DNA of 64,000 bases. It comes from CAYRUZ01 sp964427895. GTDB lineage: Bacteria > Patescibacteriota > Gracilibacteria > Peribacterales > Peribacteraceae. Each line of letters begins with the position of its first letter. The first letter of the stretch is position 1. The stretch lies in contig CAYRUZ010000001.1 of NCBI GenBank assembly GCA_964427895.1, positions 113,479 through 177,478 on the forward strand. The letters run 5' to 3'. Shown here one piece after another: positions 1 through 7,889 of the stretch. Under the pieces are notes generated by a model. It did no database searches, was not told the DNA's origin, and saw only the letters and a list, made by a program, of their open reading frames with translations. The position numbers were made by a program, and so were the translations under genes.

Positions 1-470
1 TACCAATACGGATCACACGGAGCGCGGATGCACTCGATGTGCACAGGGGGGACGTTGAACACATTCGCGCCGATCTTCGCCGCTTCTGCAAGGTTGATGC
101 TCCACTCCGGGCGGAAACGACCGTCGGGGTAGCCGTCGATGATGCCGCTGGCTCGGGCGTACGTGACGTACCGCCAGTACCAACTGTCGGATGGAACGTC
201 GGGGAAGTTGACGATGCGAATGCGCGCGAGGAGCTCGTCGATAGCGTCTTCGCCGACTTCGCTTCGCAGGAGAATGGCCAGGAATTCCGCGCGGTTGATG
301 GGTGAACGCGGTCGGAACGTGCCGTCGCTGTATCCCTCCACTATCCCTTCGGCCTGTAGGGAATCGATCGCCCGCTGTTGAGGTTCACCGGCCGTGTCGC
401 TGAACGATTGTGCAAGTGCGCTTGGGATACCGATGAACAGTGCAAGAAGAAGACAGGAGAGAGTTCGCAT
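1..470 (-). CDS. SLH-domain secreted protein, 3' end outside window
   Basis: The reading frame runs off the left edge, leaving 156 codons. A signal peptide of about 21 residues (MRTLSCLLLALFIG, cleavage after ALA-Q) is followed by two S-layer-homology repeats, about residues 23-70 and 85-135. Their hallmarks are FSDT...GIVEGYSDGTFRP and FPDVP...GIIDGYPDGRFRP. SLH repeats usually attach exported proteins to the cell-wall polymer, so this is probably a cell-surface protein; the rest of it is not visible. The ATG at 470 is chosen because a -10-like TAATAT (482-477) ends six bases upstream, as at many genes here. A second SLH protein lies at 12341-13114. Confidence 0.85.
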   Translation of the reverse strand, partial: MRTLSCLLLALFIGIPSALAQSFSDTAGEPQQRAIDSLQAEGIVEGYSDGTFRPRSPINRAEFLAILLRSEVGEDAIDELLARIRIVNFPDVPSDSWYWRYVTYARASGIIDGYPDGRFRPEWSINLAEAAKIGANVFNVPPVHIECIRAPCDPYW

Positions 471-476
471 GCGGTG

Positions 477-482
477 ATATTA
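477..482 (-). promoter_or_regulatory. -10 element of SLH gene (leaderless start)
   Basis: TAATAT on the minus strand ends six bases before the ATG at 470, so transcription should start on the start codon. No convincing -35 was found. The rest of the divergent intergenic region (483-609) shows nothing recognisable. Confidence 0.45.
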
Positions 483-609
483 TCCTTCTAGCGATCGTGC
501 GTCATGCTCGACGAGCCCATAGTGCAAGCTTTTAAAGATGAAGTGCCCTTGCTGCTCGCGATGCGATGTTTTCCTGCAGCCAGTGCGTTTTTTATTCTCC
601 GCTGAATGT

Positions 610-637
610 TTGACAATATTTGAAATAATTTTATATT
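610..637 (+). promoter_or_regulatory. Promoter of methyltransferase-like gene
   Basis: TTGACA (610-615), a 16-bp A/T-rich spacer and TATATT (632-637). The hexamer ends six bases before the ATG at 644, so the transcript should be leaderless. Confidence 0.7.
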
Positions 638-643
638 TTAACT

Positions 644-1582
644 ATGCCCCACACATTTGAGCGATTCAGTATGGTCGAAGGAACCGACCAATCCATGTAT
701 TCGCGGTTGGTCGTTGGGGCGCTGCAACAGGCGGGCAAACTCAAGCTGAAAGGCGTGGCACACACGGCGCCTGGGCTGAGCATCGACGACGAAGAAGTCG
801 GACTTGCCGCCATGGACGCCACGATGTCGTCGGTTTCTCTCGCTCGTCCGCGTGCCCACGTTCTCCCGGCGTTCCAGGCCTTGGTGCGCGACGCATTCAA
901 GCGTCACAACCTGCCGGTCGATGGCGGGTTGGATGTCGGCTCGGGGGCGACGGGATACATGGTCGCGCATCTGCTGCCGCCTGCTGCGCAGGCGACATGG
1001 CTGCAGATGGAATTGAATCCCGAAGCGGCGAAGATGAATCGCGATAACAACAGCCGGCAGGTGATCCTCGGGTCCTATCACAAGTTGCGTGAGCAGGGAG
1101 CGCAGGATGCCTTCCACGTTGTGACGGGTTTGTCCTCGTTGGATGCCACGGAGCATGTGGACCACGCAGTGGATCAAATCCATGGCGCGCTGAAGAGCGG
1201 GGGATACCTCCTGCATGTGCAAGATGCCCGTCCCGGAGTCGCCGGCGTGCACCAACAGCTACGCCATGCCGGTGAAGCGGCCCCGTACAGCGTGGTCTAC
1301 TTGGACGATGCTAACGCTCGGCCCAACGACATCCTTCTGTACCGTCACGGCGGAGTCCTGGTCGACGTCGTGGAACTTTTTCGCCGCCGCCTCGGCCGCG
1401 CGATTGCCGACCATCCGGGATTCGAGTTGCTGCAGAATGAGTGGATGACGGCGGAAGGCCCGGGCACGCATCCACTCGCGGACAAGCATGTGGAACTCGG
1501 CGTCTTCGTCGGCGTGGGCAAGCAGGCCGCCAAACCCATCGACGCGGCCAGTGCAGTCATCACTGTCGCACGGAAGAAATAG
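644..1582 (+). CDS. SAM-dependent methyltransferase-like protein
   Basis: 312 residues. The segment LDVGSGATGYMVAHLL (about 96-111) has the form of motif I of Rossmann-fold class I methyltransferases. It is followed by an acidic strand end (QMELNPEAAKMN) and a later GALKSGGYLLHVQDA segment resembling the post-motif region. The N-terminal 80 residues and the C-terminal domain match nothing I know, so the substrate is unknown. The promoter ends six bases before the ATG. It is transcribed alone; a separate small RNA unit follows it. Confidence 0.6.
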   Translation: MPHTFERFSMVEGTDQSMYSRLVVGALQQAGKLKLKGVAHTAPGLSIDDEEVGLAAMDATMSSVSLARPRAHVLPAFQALVRDAFKRHNLPVDGGLDVGSGATGYMVAHLLPPAAQATWLQMELNPEAAKMNRDNNSRQVILGSYHKLREQGAQDAFHVVTGLSSLDATEHVDHAVDQIHGALKSGGYLLHVQDARPGVAGVHQQLRHAGEAAPYSVVYLDDANARPNDILLYRHGGVLVDVVELFRRRLGRAIADHPGFELLQNEWMTAEGPGTHPLADKHVELGVFVGVGKQAAKPIDAASAVITVARKK

Positions 1583-1615
1583 GATACGTGCAGTACTGTA
1601 GGGCTAAAACGTATA

Positions 1616-1643
1616 TTGACATATATACTTATATATTTATATT
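1616..1643 (+). promoter_or_regulatory. Promoter of putative small RNA
   Basis: Perfect TTGACA at 1616-1621, 16-bp spacer, TATATT at 1638-1643, inside a very A/T-rich patch. The predicted start is near 1650. No reading frame begins nearby and a strong terminator follows within 120 bases. Confidence 0.6.
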
Positions 1644-1649
1644 AGTATT

Positions 1650-1765
1650 AAGGAAGCAGGATCAACTTGATACTCGCTGTTTAAGCCATGCGGCTTAACG
1701 AGATATCGGGCATCTCTGCCTCCCCACCTCGCCGACGACCCTCAAGGTTGTCGGCGAACTTTTTT
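1650..1765 (+). ncRNA. Putative 116-nt structured small RNA
   Basis: The interval lies between its own promoter (1616-1643) and an intrinsic terminator (1731-1765). The next gene appears to have its own extended -10 at 1834-1842. Visible structure: TTAAGCC(1681-1687)/GGCTTAA(1692-1698), extended by CTCG(1673-1676)/CGAG(1699-1702); GGCA(1709-1712)/TGCC(1717-1720); and the terminator stem. A competing GAGAT(1700-1704)/ATCTC(1712-1716) pairing is possible. It matches no RNA family I can name. It could instead be a leader that sometimes reads into the downstream gene. Confidence 0.5.
1731..1765 (+). terminator. Intrinsic terminator of small RNA
   Basis: GCCGACGACC (1731-1740) pairs with GGTTGTCGGC (1746-1755): ten pairs with one G-U, loop CTCAA. 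Six T residues follow at 1760-1765. Confidence 0.8.
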
Positions 1766-1833
1766 CTGGAACGCGCGTGCCTTGACGGACGGTCATCATG
1801 CGGTGCCGCTTTATTGAGCGGAAAGCCAAAAAA

Positions 1834-1842
1834 TGCTATACT
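1834..1842 (+). promoter_or_regulatory. Extended -10 (TGCTATACT)
   Basis: TGCTATACT, identical to the elements at 53811-53819 and 54211-54219. It implies a transcription start near 1849, just before the TTG proposed as the start of the following gene. Confidence 0.5.
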
Positions 1843-1851
1843 GGCTGGATT

Positions 1852-3174
1852 TTGATACACACACAATACTGGAAACGGGTGGCGCCATGGATGCCGGCGG
1901 TTCTGCTGCTTGCGGCAGCCGTGTATGTCTACGCCTTGTACGTTCCGCATCTGCCATGGAAGCAGGCGAACTTCGACCAGGCGGCGTACCGCTACGTTGC
2001 GGAGCATTTCTGGGGCGTGGGGCACGATCGCTCGACGTATGAACGCGGATTTTTGCGTCTGTGGGGGGCGTTGCTTACGCAGATGCCGTTCCGCGACATC
2101 GGAGTGGGGACCGTGTACATCGTCGTGAAGGCGGTGGTCGGCGGAGGAGCCAAGACCATCGGAAGCGCCTTCGCCGCAGTGATGATCGCCTTCTGGTGCG
2201 TATCGTTCGCCGTTTTCTATCGCGTGGTGCAGCTGCGGTACGGAACGACGCGTGCGATCATCGCGCTGGGGTTCCTCATCCTGCCGCTCGAGTCGTGGCA
2301 GATGACCGGCCGCCTGATGTCGGAGTCGTCCTTGCGCGCGCTGTTCGTCCTCGGGCTCGCGGCCCTCATCCCTTTGCGTTCCGACGGGAAAAACCTGATG
2401 CGGTGCGCGCTGCTCTTTTATCTCGCGGCATTGTTCATGGTGCACGTGAAGATGCAGTGGATCATGTATCCCGCATTGATGACGCCGTTTTTCCTCTGGT
2501 TGGCGGTGCGCAAGCGCGAGTGGAAAGAGTTTCTCGGCATCGCCGCGGCCGCCCTCGTCATCCCGCTCAGTTTAGTCTTCGTGCATCAAGTCGGCTGGGG
2601 GACCAGCGCTCTCACGGAGGGGGCCGGGCTTCACGCGATGAAATGGACGGACGGCCGCATCTTCGATTACACCTGCGATCGTCTGGCGGAGCAGTCGCAT
2701 CTCCCGAATTTCTGCGTCAACCAGCACCATACGTATTTCTACCAATTCCTCGGAAGCCAGAATCCCAGCATGAACATGGCGAACCTGGTGCGCGCGCTGG
2801 ATGCGAACGTCATTCCGTACACGCTGGAATCGCCGTCACGCATGGGCGAACGCGCGATGGAAGGCTTGCTCGCTGCCAGCGATTTTCCGTTCTGGAAGGA
2901 TCAGTCGCTCTTCTTCCACACCGTCGAGCTGTTCTTCGTGTTGTACGTCCTGCTCGTCGCGCTCCGTGATCGGCACACGACCGTGCTATCAGCCGCCGCA
3001 TTGGGATTATGGGTCGTTCCTGCTGTGTCGAACATTGTGGCGCTCTACGATCCCCGGTACCATCAACCGATGGCGGCTCTGCCGCTCATCGTCGCCATGC
3101 TCGTTGGAGGGCGCACGTTCGAGGCGTTGAAAGAAGCCGTGCCGATTCCCTTGCCGCAACCGCAGGAGGCGTGA
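1852..3174 (+). CDS. Polytopic membrane protein, possible GT-C-type glycosyltransferase
   Basis: About 440 residues with roughly ten hydrophobic segments. The size, a charged first periplasmic loop (FDQAAYRYVAEHFWG...YERGFLRLWG) and a long late loop (HYTCD-like region to DFPFWKD) are reminiscent of ArnT/PMT-type lipid-linked sugar transferases. I recognise no signature motif, so this remains a guess. The frame is open from an ATG at 1798, but the extended -10 at 1834-1842 lies inside that extension. The TTG at 1852 is therefore preferred; GTG 1879 and ATG 1891 are alternatives. It converges with the gene at 3178. Confidence 0.55.
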   Translation: MIHTQYWKRVAPWMPAVLLLAAAVYVYALYVPHLPWKQANFDQAAYRYVAEHFWGVGHDRSTYERGFLRLWGALLTQMPFRDIGVGTVYIVVKAVVGGGAKTIGSAFAAVMIAFWCVSFAVFYRVVQLRYGTTRAIIALGFLILPLESWQMTGRLMSESSLRALFVLGLAALIPLRSDGKNLMRCALLFYLAALFMVHVKMQWIMYPALMTPFFLWLAVRKREWKEFLGIAAAALVIPLSLVFVHQVGWGTSALTEGAGLHAMKWTDGRIFDYTCDRLAEQSHLPNFCVNQHHTYFYQFLGSQNPSMNMANLVRALDANVIPYTLESPSRMGERAMEGLLAASDFPFWKDQSLFFHTVELFFVLYVLLVALRDRHTTVLSAAALGLWVVPAVSNIVALYDPRYHQPMAALPLIVAMLVGGRTFEALKEAVPIPLPQPQEA

Positions 3175-3177
3175 TCC

Positions 3178-4080
3178 TTACTCGCGGAGCAGGCCGAGTT
3201 CCGTCGATACTTCCTCGGTCCATTCCCACAATTGCGGGATGTACTTTTTGCCAGGGCAACCGAATCGCCCCTCGGCCATGTGCACCTTCTCGCCGGCAAT
3301 CTGGTCGATGATGGTCTTGCTCGTGAACGTCACGGTGCCGTCTTCGGCGATGTCGAATGCCTCTTCGTTTCCCAGCGGCTCGATGCCTTCGTGGTCCGTG
3401 CGGAGGATGCGGATTTTCTTCTCGAGAGACAGCAATTGATGGCGGTTGAAATCCGCCCAGAGCATCGCGATGCGCAATCCGCTGGTGTGTGCCTTGCGCA
3501 AATGATCGGGCGTGGCCGCTCTGCCGAATTTCTTCGGGTACAAGCGGGCGGCAAGTTCCTGGACGCCGAGACCGACGCTCACGGTCTGCGCCGTTGCCGA
3601 GGCGACGCGCCTCGAGACCGGCTTCTCGCCGTACTTCGCGCGCATCTCCGGTTCCATCAGTTCGTCCATGCGGCGGTAGCCTGGATGTCCTTCGCGCACC
3701 ATCGCTTCCTGCCACAGCTCGCCGGCGATCTCCAGCGTGCGCCGCATCGTGCGGTATTGGAGGTCGGCCACTTCCAGCGGGTTTCCTTTTTCGCGTGCGT
3801 CGGCGAACGATGCGACGAGCGGTTCGTCAATGGTCGAGGCCAGCGCATCGCCGTCGCGGCGCACCAATCCCAAGCGGTAGCGTTCGCGCAAATCATGCAC
3901 CTGGTACACCACGCCCGGAGACGCGATGGTCTTGAGGAGTCCGTAGAATTCCTGCTTACGCTCGAAAGGCGTGAGCTCGTCCACCGGTCGGTCGGTCCAT
4001 GTGCTCAGCGTCTCATCACGCTTGGTGCTGCCCATTTTCGCGTGCAGCCCCTCGTAGTCGGCTTTCGTCAGGGATTCCAT
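3178..4080 (-). CDS. Hypothetical protein, 300 aa
   Basis: Soluble, mostly helical and charged protein with no signal peptide, membrane segment or motif that I recognise. The C-terminal third has GCPGKKYIPQLWEWTEE, and the middle has NRHQLLSLEKKIRIL. The start at 4080 (MESLTKADYEG) is supported by TTGACA (4115-4110), a 16-bp spacer and TAAATT (4093-4088), ending seven bases before the ATG. An in-frame ATG three codons upstream would overlap this -10. Codon use looks like its neighbours. Confidence 0.75.
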   Translation of the reverse strand: MESLTKADYEGLHAKMGSTKRDETLSTWTDRPVDELTPFERKQEFYGLLKTIASPGVVYQVHDLRERYRLGLVRRDGDALASTIDEPLVASFADAREKGNPLEVADLQYRTMRRTLEIAGELWQEAMVREGHPGYRRMDELMEPEMRAKYGEKPVSRRVASATAQTVSVGLGVQELAARLYPKKFGRAATPDHLRKAHTSGLRIAMLWADFNRHQLLSLEKKIRILRTDHEGIEPLGNEEAFDIAEDGTVTFTSKTIIDQIAGEKVHMAEGRFGCPGKKYIPQLWEWTEEVSTELGLLRE

Positions 4081-4087
4081 TAAAGGC

Positions 4088-4115
4088 AATTTAAACTAAT
4101 TTTATTTTTTGTCAA
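4088..4115 (-). promoter_or_regulatory. Promoter of gene 3178-4080
   Basis: TTGACA (4115-4110), 16-bp spacer, TAAATT (4093-4088), seven bases before the ATG at 4080; near-leaderless arrangement. Confidence 0.6.
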
Positions 4116-4152
4116 TAACTGACTCGAGAATGAAGGGGGAGTCTCGTTGCGC

Positions 4153-4542
4153 TTACTTCTGCCAGAGGACCTGATACTTCGCCCGGTTTTGCCAAAGGAA
4201 GAAGGCCGTGATGGCAAAGAGCAGATCGCCGAGGATCGCCGGTGCCGAGATGATGCCGGTATCGACGAAGGCGTGAAAACACAGGACGTTGAGCGCGAAC
4301 GGCGACAGCAACGCCGCCGCGAGGGCCATGCGGTTCATCACGACGAGCACGATGCAGACGGCGCACAGGACGGCAATGAGCGGAATGAGGTACCCGCTTC
4401 CCATCAGTGCGCTCATGAACGTCCAACCGTTCGGCGTGTAGAGATCGGCCGTGGGAGCAGGGAAGACGCCCGTCGCGCCGAGGATCGGCGTGAGGAGCAG
4501 GAGCACCAACAGGACGCGCAAGACGATGGACAGGATCTTCAT
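4153..4542 (-). CDS. DoxX-like membrane protein
   Basis: 129 residues with four predicted membrane helices. The pattern of a helix, then FPAPTADLYTPNGWTF, then GYLIPLIAVLCAVCIVLVV and NVLCFHAF fits small DoxX/DoxD-related proteins. These are integral membrane proteins linked to respiratory or thiol redox functions in some species, but mostly of unknown role. Two more DoxX-type genes lie across the assembly gap on the other strand, so this is a local cluster of the family. The specific function is not deducible. Confidence 0.6.
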   Translation of the reverse strand: MKILSIVLRVLLVLLLLTPILGATGVFPAPTADLYTPNGWTFMSALMGSGYLIPLIAVLCAVCIVLVVMNRMALAAALLSPFALNVLCFHAFVDTGIISAPAILGDLLFAITAFFLWQNRAKYQVLWQK

Positions 4543-4578
4543 CGGGGAGGGGAGGAGGACGCGTGAATTATAGCATGC

Positions 4579-4962
4579 TCAGAGCGCGCGACTGTCGTAG
4601 GCCCAGTGCAGCACGGCTTGGCGTTGGCGCCGGCGACAGGAAAGGTCGCCCTTCTGGCAGTTGCGGATGATCTGCATGATGTGCCGCTTGATCGCCATCC
4701 ACCGGCGGATCTGGCGGTCGTCCTCCTCCGGCATGCGCCGGCCCATGTAGTACCGGCAGTACCACTGGAACCATCCGCGCGGGTCGGCCGGATGAATCCA
4801 TCCTTTTTTTCGCCACACGGACAACGGCTGGCTCGCGTTCACGCCGAAGCAGTTGATTTTCGCGTCATGACGTTCGTGGCACAGCTTCGCATCGGCGAAC
4901 CAATCGGCGGGAAATTCCTCGCGGCAATCCGTCATGTACTTTCCGCCGAATACTCCGAGCGC
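4579..4962 (-). CDS. Conserved hypothetical protein, N-terminus lost in gap
   Basis: The frame enters from the N gap and ends at 4579, so only the C-terminal ~128 residues are visible. They are rich in Trp, Tyr, Arg and Cys, with blocks such as YMTDCREEFPADWF, GVNASQPLSVWRKKGW and WFQWYCRYYMGRRM. This strongly conserved-looking pattern implies a structured soluble domain, and I have an impression of similar proteins in eukaryotes and viruses, but I cannot name the family. About 70 residues at the N-terminus may be missing. Confidence 0.7.
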   Translation of the reverse strand, partial: ALGVFGGKYMTDCREEFPADWFADAKLCHERHDAKINCFGVNASQPLSVWRKKGWIHPADPRGWFQWYCRYYMGRRMPEEDDRQIRRWMAIKRHIMQIIRNCQKGDLSCRRRQRQAVLHWAYDSRAL

Positions 4963-5062
4963 NNNNNNNNNNNNNNNNNNNNNNNNNNNNNNNNNNNNNN
5001 NNNNNNNNNNNNNNNNNNNNNNNNNNNNNNNNNNNNNNNNNNNNNNNNNNNNNNNNNNNNNN
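4963..5062. other. Assembly gap (100 N)
   Basis: Exactly 100 N, the usual scaffolding placeholder, so the true distance is unknown. It truncates the minus-strand gene on its left and may hide the promoter or N-terminus of the plus-strand DoxX gene on its right. Confidence 0.99.
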
Positions 5063-5068
5063 TTTTTC

Positions 5069-5449
5069 ATGACCAGTCCCGATTGGACGTTCACGTTCCT
5101 CCGCGTCGCCAGCGGCTTGGCCATGCTTCCCTACGGTTGGTCCAAGATTGAAAACTACGCGGGCACCATGCAGTTCATGACGGGCATGGGCATTCCTTCC
5201 TTCGTCGCCATGCTGGTGGTCGCGGCCGAAACGGTCGGTGCCGTCAGCCTCGTCCTCGGTTTCGCGACGCGTTTCTGCGCTGCTTCGTTGGCCGTGGTCA
5301 TGGTCGGCGCAGTCATCGCCGTCCATGGCATGGGATACATGCAGGGCTTCGCCACGCCGTTGCTGTTCCTCCTCATGTTCCTGCCGCTCGTCGTAAAGGG
5401 TGCCGGCGCTTGGTCGATCGACCGCAAGATCGCCGCTCTGATGAAGTAA
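5069..5449 (+). CDS. DoxX family membrane protein
   Basis: 126 residues from the first ATG after the gap; the true start could lie inside it. Four membrane helices with family-like features: FLRVASGLAMLPYGWSKI in the first helix, GIPSFVAMLVVAAETVGAV in the second and ATPLLFLLMFLPLVVKGAG in the last. DoxX proteins are small integral membrane proteins, in some bacteria partners of sulfur or thiol redox enzymes. It lies 16 bases upstream of a second DoxX-like gene and the two probably share a transcript. Confidence 0.75.
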   Translation: MTSPDWTFTFLRVASGLAMLPYGWSKIENYAGTMQFMTGMGIPSFVAMLVVAAETVGAVSLVLGFATRFCAASLAVVMVGAVIAVHGMGYMQGFATPLLFLLMFLPLVVKGAGAWSIDRKIAALMK

Positions 5450-5465
5450 TTCCCCCCCCACTCCC

Positions 5466-5864
5466 ATGTCGTCCCGCATCGGATCGATCATCGGCTGGAT
5501 CTGCGTTGCCCTGATGAGCGCGCTGCACCTCTTCGCCGGCATCATGAAATTCGTCCCCCAGCCCGCCGAATCCGAAGGCGCGAAGTTCATGGCGCAACTC
5601 GGACTCACTCCGGGCATCGAGCACGTGCTCGGCATCGTCGAATTCGCGATCCTCATCCTCTACGTGTGGCCGCGCACGTCGACGATCGGCGTCATACTCA
5701 TGATCGCGTACACGGCAGGCATCCTCTCCGACAGCATCACCCACGGCCTCGGATTCGCCGACACGATCCCCGTGTACGTGATGTTGCTTCTTCTCGCCGT
5801 CAGCGCGTACTTCCGCAATCCGGAATTGCTCGCGCGTCTGAAAGGAAAAACGATTCAGGCGTGA
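5466..5864 (+). CDS. DoxX-like membrane protein
   Basis: 132 residues, four membrane helices. The helix-1 region (LMSALHLFAGIMKFVPQP) and a central GIVEFAILILYVWPRTS fit the DoxX_2-like group. It follows the other DoxX gene by 16 bases and precedes trhO by 12, so the three may be co-transcribed, although trhO seems to have its own -10. The function is unknown beyond a likely membrane redox or thiol role. Confidence 0.65.
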   Translation: MSSRIGSIIGWICVALMSALHLFAGIMKFVPQPAESEGAKFMAQLGLTPGIEHVLGIVEFAILILYVWPRTSTIGVILMIAYTAGILSDSITHGLGFADTIPVYVMLLLLAVSAYFRNPELLARLKGKTIQA

Positions 5865-5876
5865 TAGACTGCCATC

Positions 5877-6767
5877 GTGGCCCAAGCGTTCCATATCACC
5901 GCGTCCTATGCGTTCGTTCCCCTGGAGCGGGCGCGTTTGGATGTACTGCGTGATCAATTGGTCGACTTCGGGCACCAGCACGGGATGCTCGGTCTCGTGC
6001 TTCTCGCCACTGAGGGCGTGAATGCCACGGTGTCCGGCACGCAGGAGGCCATCGCCGAGTGGAAACTCATGCTTGCAGGCACGTTCGGCGAGATGCCGTT
6101 TAAAGACAGCATCGTCGACCGTCCCGTGTTCAAGCATTGGTCGGTGAAGATCAAGCCGGAGATCGTCGCACTCAAGAGCGAGGGCGTCGTTCCGCACGGC
6201 AAGCGCCGCCATCTCGCGCCCTGCGAGTGGCAAGCCGTTTTGGAAAGCGAAGACGTCGTGCTCCTCGATACGCGCAACGACTACGAATATGCTGTGGGCA
6301 AATTCACGGGAGCCCTGGGGGGAGCCACGAAATCGTTTTCCGAGTTCCCGGAGTACGTTCGTTCGGCGGCGTTGCCCAAGGACAAAAAAATACTCATGTA
6401 TTGCACGGGAGGGATTCGTTGTGAGAAAGCCCTCATCGAGATGGAGCGCCAGGGATATGACAACGTCTACCAGCTCGACGGAGGAATCCTCGCGTACCTC
6501 GAGCAATTTCCCGATGCGGCGTTCGAGGGGGAATGTTTCGTGTTCGATCATCGCGTTGCCGTCGACGGACGTCTCCGTGCCACCACCGCGTACGATCTCT
6601 GTCCGCATTGTGGTCACGCCGGCGATCGGCCGGTCCTGTGCCACTGTGGCAAGCAGCACCGGGTCTGCGGCGAGTGCCATGCGCGCGAGGAACGCAGGAC
6701 GTGTTCCAAGCGATGCGCCAATGAGGCTGTAATTGTGGCCTCCAGCGCCACCACGGGTAAATATTGA
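5877..6767 (+). CDS. trhO: tRNA uridine-34 5-hydroxylase (TrhO/YceA, rhodanese family)
   Basis: 296 residues, normal for the family. The N-terminal ferredoxin-like domain carries LLATEGVNATVSG. The rhodanese domain has LLDTRNDYEYAVGKF and the active loop YCTGGIRCEKA with the predicted catalytic Cys176. The C-terminal tail has a Cys-rich cluster (CPHCGH, CHCGKQH, CGECH, CSKRC) typical of the longer members. TrhO makes 5-hydroxyuridine at the wobble position of tRNAs. The start is GTG 5877: a TAGACT hexamer (5865-5870) ends six bases upstream, so the mRNA should be leaderless. Confidence 0.92.
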   Translation: MAQAFHITASYAFVPLERARLDVLRDQLVDFGHQHGMLGLVLLATEGVNATVSGTQEAIAEWKLMLAGTFGEMPFKDSIVDRPVFKHWSVKIKPEIVALKSEGVVPHGKRRHLAPCEWQAVLESEDVVLLDTRNDYEYAVGKFTGALGGATKSFSEFPEYVRSAALPKDKKILMYCTGGIRCEKALIEMERQGYDNVYQLDGGILAYLEQFPDAAFEGECFVFDHRVAVDGRLRATTAYDLCPHCGHAGDRPVLCHCGKQHRVCGECHAREERRTCSKRCANEAVIVASSATTGKY

Positions 6768-6791
6768 CGTATAATAAAATTATAGTATAAG
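6764..6791 (+). promoter_or_regulatory. Promoter of DHH-like gene
   Basis: TTGACG (6764-6769), 16-bp spacer, TATAAG (6786-6791), six bases before the ATG at 6798. An AAGGA overlaps the hexamer but could act as a Shine-Dalgarno sequence only in a transcript starting further upstream. Confidence 0.5.
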
Positions 6792-6797
6792 GATTGC

Positions 6798-7889
6798 ATG
6801 CCTCCCATCAGTACTCCGGATCGGTACGCCGTAGGATTTCATACATTCGATGGGCAGCAGCACAAAGCCATCTATCGCCGCGATTTGATCAAGGAGGGCA
6901 ACAGGGCCTTGATGATCCGCGGCATGGCCAAAGATCGTTCGGCTCTTGCGGATCCCTCACACCCGCACGACGTCATTTATCTCGACGGCGCGGCGCGCGG
7001 ACCCTACTACGACAAGAAGCGCGGTATCTTCTCGCTCGATCATCACGAGGAATGCATCCGTGCGATTACGGATTCCACTTGCGTGCAGGGCATGAACCTC
7101 GCGCGCACCCGTATCATCACGGCGCTGGGCAACACCATCGTCGGCAACGACCCCGACAGCGATACCGTGTGGGGCACGTGGGCCTTGCTCAATGCCGACC
7201 TGATGGCACACGACGACCGCGTTTTCCGCCGCGTACAGCGGGTGATGATCGTAGAGGGCAACATCGACAGTTACGGGTTTGGATTCGAGGAACTCACGGG
7301 CCTCGCTCACGAGACGGTCGTCGAATGCCGCCAACGCATCAATTGGTTGATGCAGGAGGAGCGCGAGCTTAAGCAGCGCGGTCGCTGGGGAACCGTCGAT
7401 TTCGTCGACTACACCGAATCCACGCTGCGCAAGATCGATTCCTTCGCACTTTACAGCGACACGCTGGAGGCGCCGGTGCACATGGCCGTACACGAGCAAT
7501 TGCCGCTGAAAAACGGGCAAACATTGCATTTCGTTCAAGCCCCGGACTCCGGCATCTACGAAGTTGAATACACCATCCTCAGTCATCTCGGCCTGCGCGA
7601 TTGTGCCTGCATCATCTTCACCGACGGAAAAGGAAAATGGACGATCAAGCTGACGGGGTTCGTCAACGACATGGCCCTCGGCCAAGTCGCTCAATCGCTT
7701 AACGGCGCCGAAACGCAGAAGAAGCAGGATTTGAAGATCACCGACGAAGGAATGTTGAAGGCAAAGTGGGGCGGAGGCGATTCGATCATGGGCGCTCCGC
7801 GTTACCCTAACGGGAGCAGCACGTTCCTCTCCAAGGAGCAGATCGTCGAATCCGTGCTTCGTGCTCTCGATGGACAGGTGGCGGAGTGA
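6798..7889 (+). CDS. DHH-like phosphoesterase-type protein, uncharacterised
   Basis: 363 residues, soluble. HDVIYLDGAARGPYY is followed by IFSLDHHEECIR, a DHH signature (DHHE at about 83-86). A second acidic element lies in IVGNDPDSDTVWGTWALL. This order of an acidic strand, DHH and DxD resembles the metal site of DHH-superfamily phosphoesterases such as RecJ, NrnA and pyrophosphatases, but the C-terminal half does not look like DHHA1. The substrate is unknown and the assignment rests on motif resemblance. It converges with the YdeI-type gene downstream. Confidence 0.55.
   Translation: MPPISTPDRYAVGFHTFDGQQHKAIYRRDLIKEGNRALMIRGMAKDRSALADPSHPHDVIYLDGAARGPYYDKKRGIFSLDHHEECIRAITDSTCVQGMNLARTRIITALGNTIVGNDPDSDTVWGTWALLNADLMAHDDRVFRRVQRVMIVEGNIDSYGFGFEELTGLAHETVVECRQRINWLMQEERELKQRGRWGTVDFVDYTESTLRKIDSFALYSDTLEAPVHMAVHEQLPLKNGQTLHFVQAPDSGIYEVEYTILSHLGLRDCACIIFTDGKGKWTIKLTGFVNDMALGQVAQSLNGAETQKKQDLKITDEGMLKAKWGGGDSIMGAPRYPNGSSTFLSKEQIVESVLRALDGQVAE

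Noticed and set aside
1651..1660. AGGAAGCAGG resembles the conserved GGAAGCAGC of SRP RNA
   Set aside because: The CC-GGAA-GG tetraloop stem and the matching 3' strand are absent, and the motif sits at the predicted 5' end, so it is not an SRP RNA.
4865..5656. Frames crossing the N gap
   Set aside because: Their continuity depends only on N being translated as X; the two sides carry different real genes.
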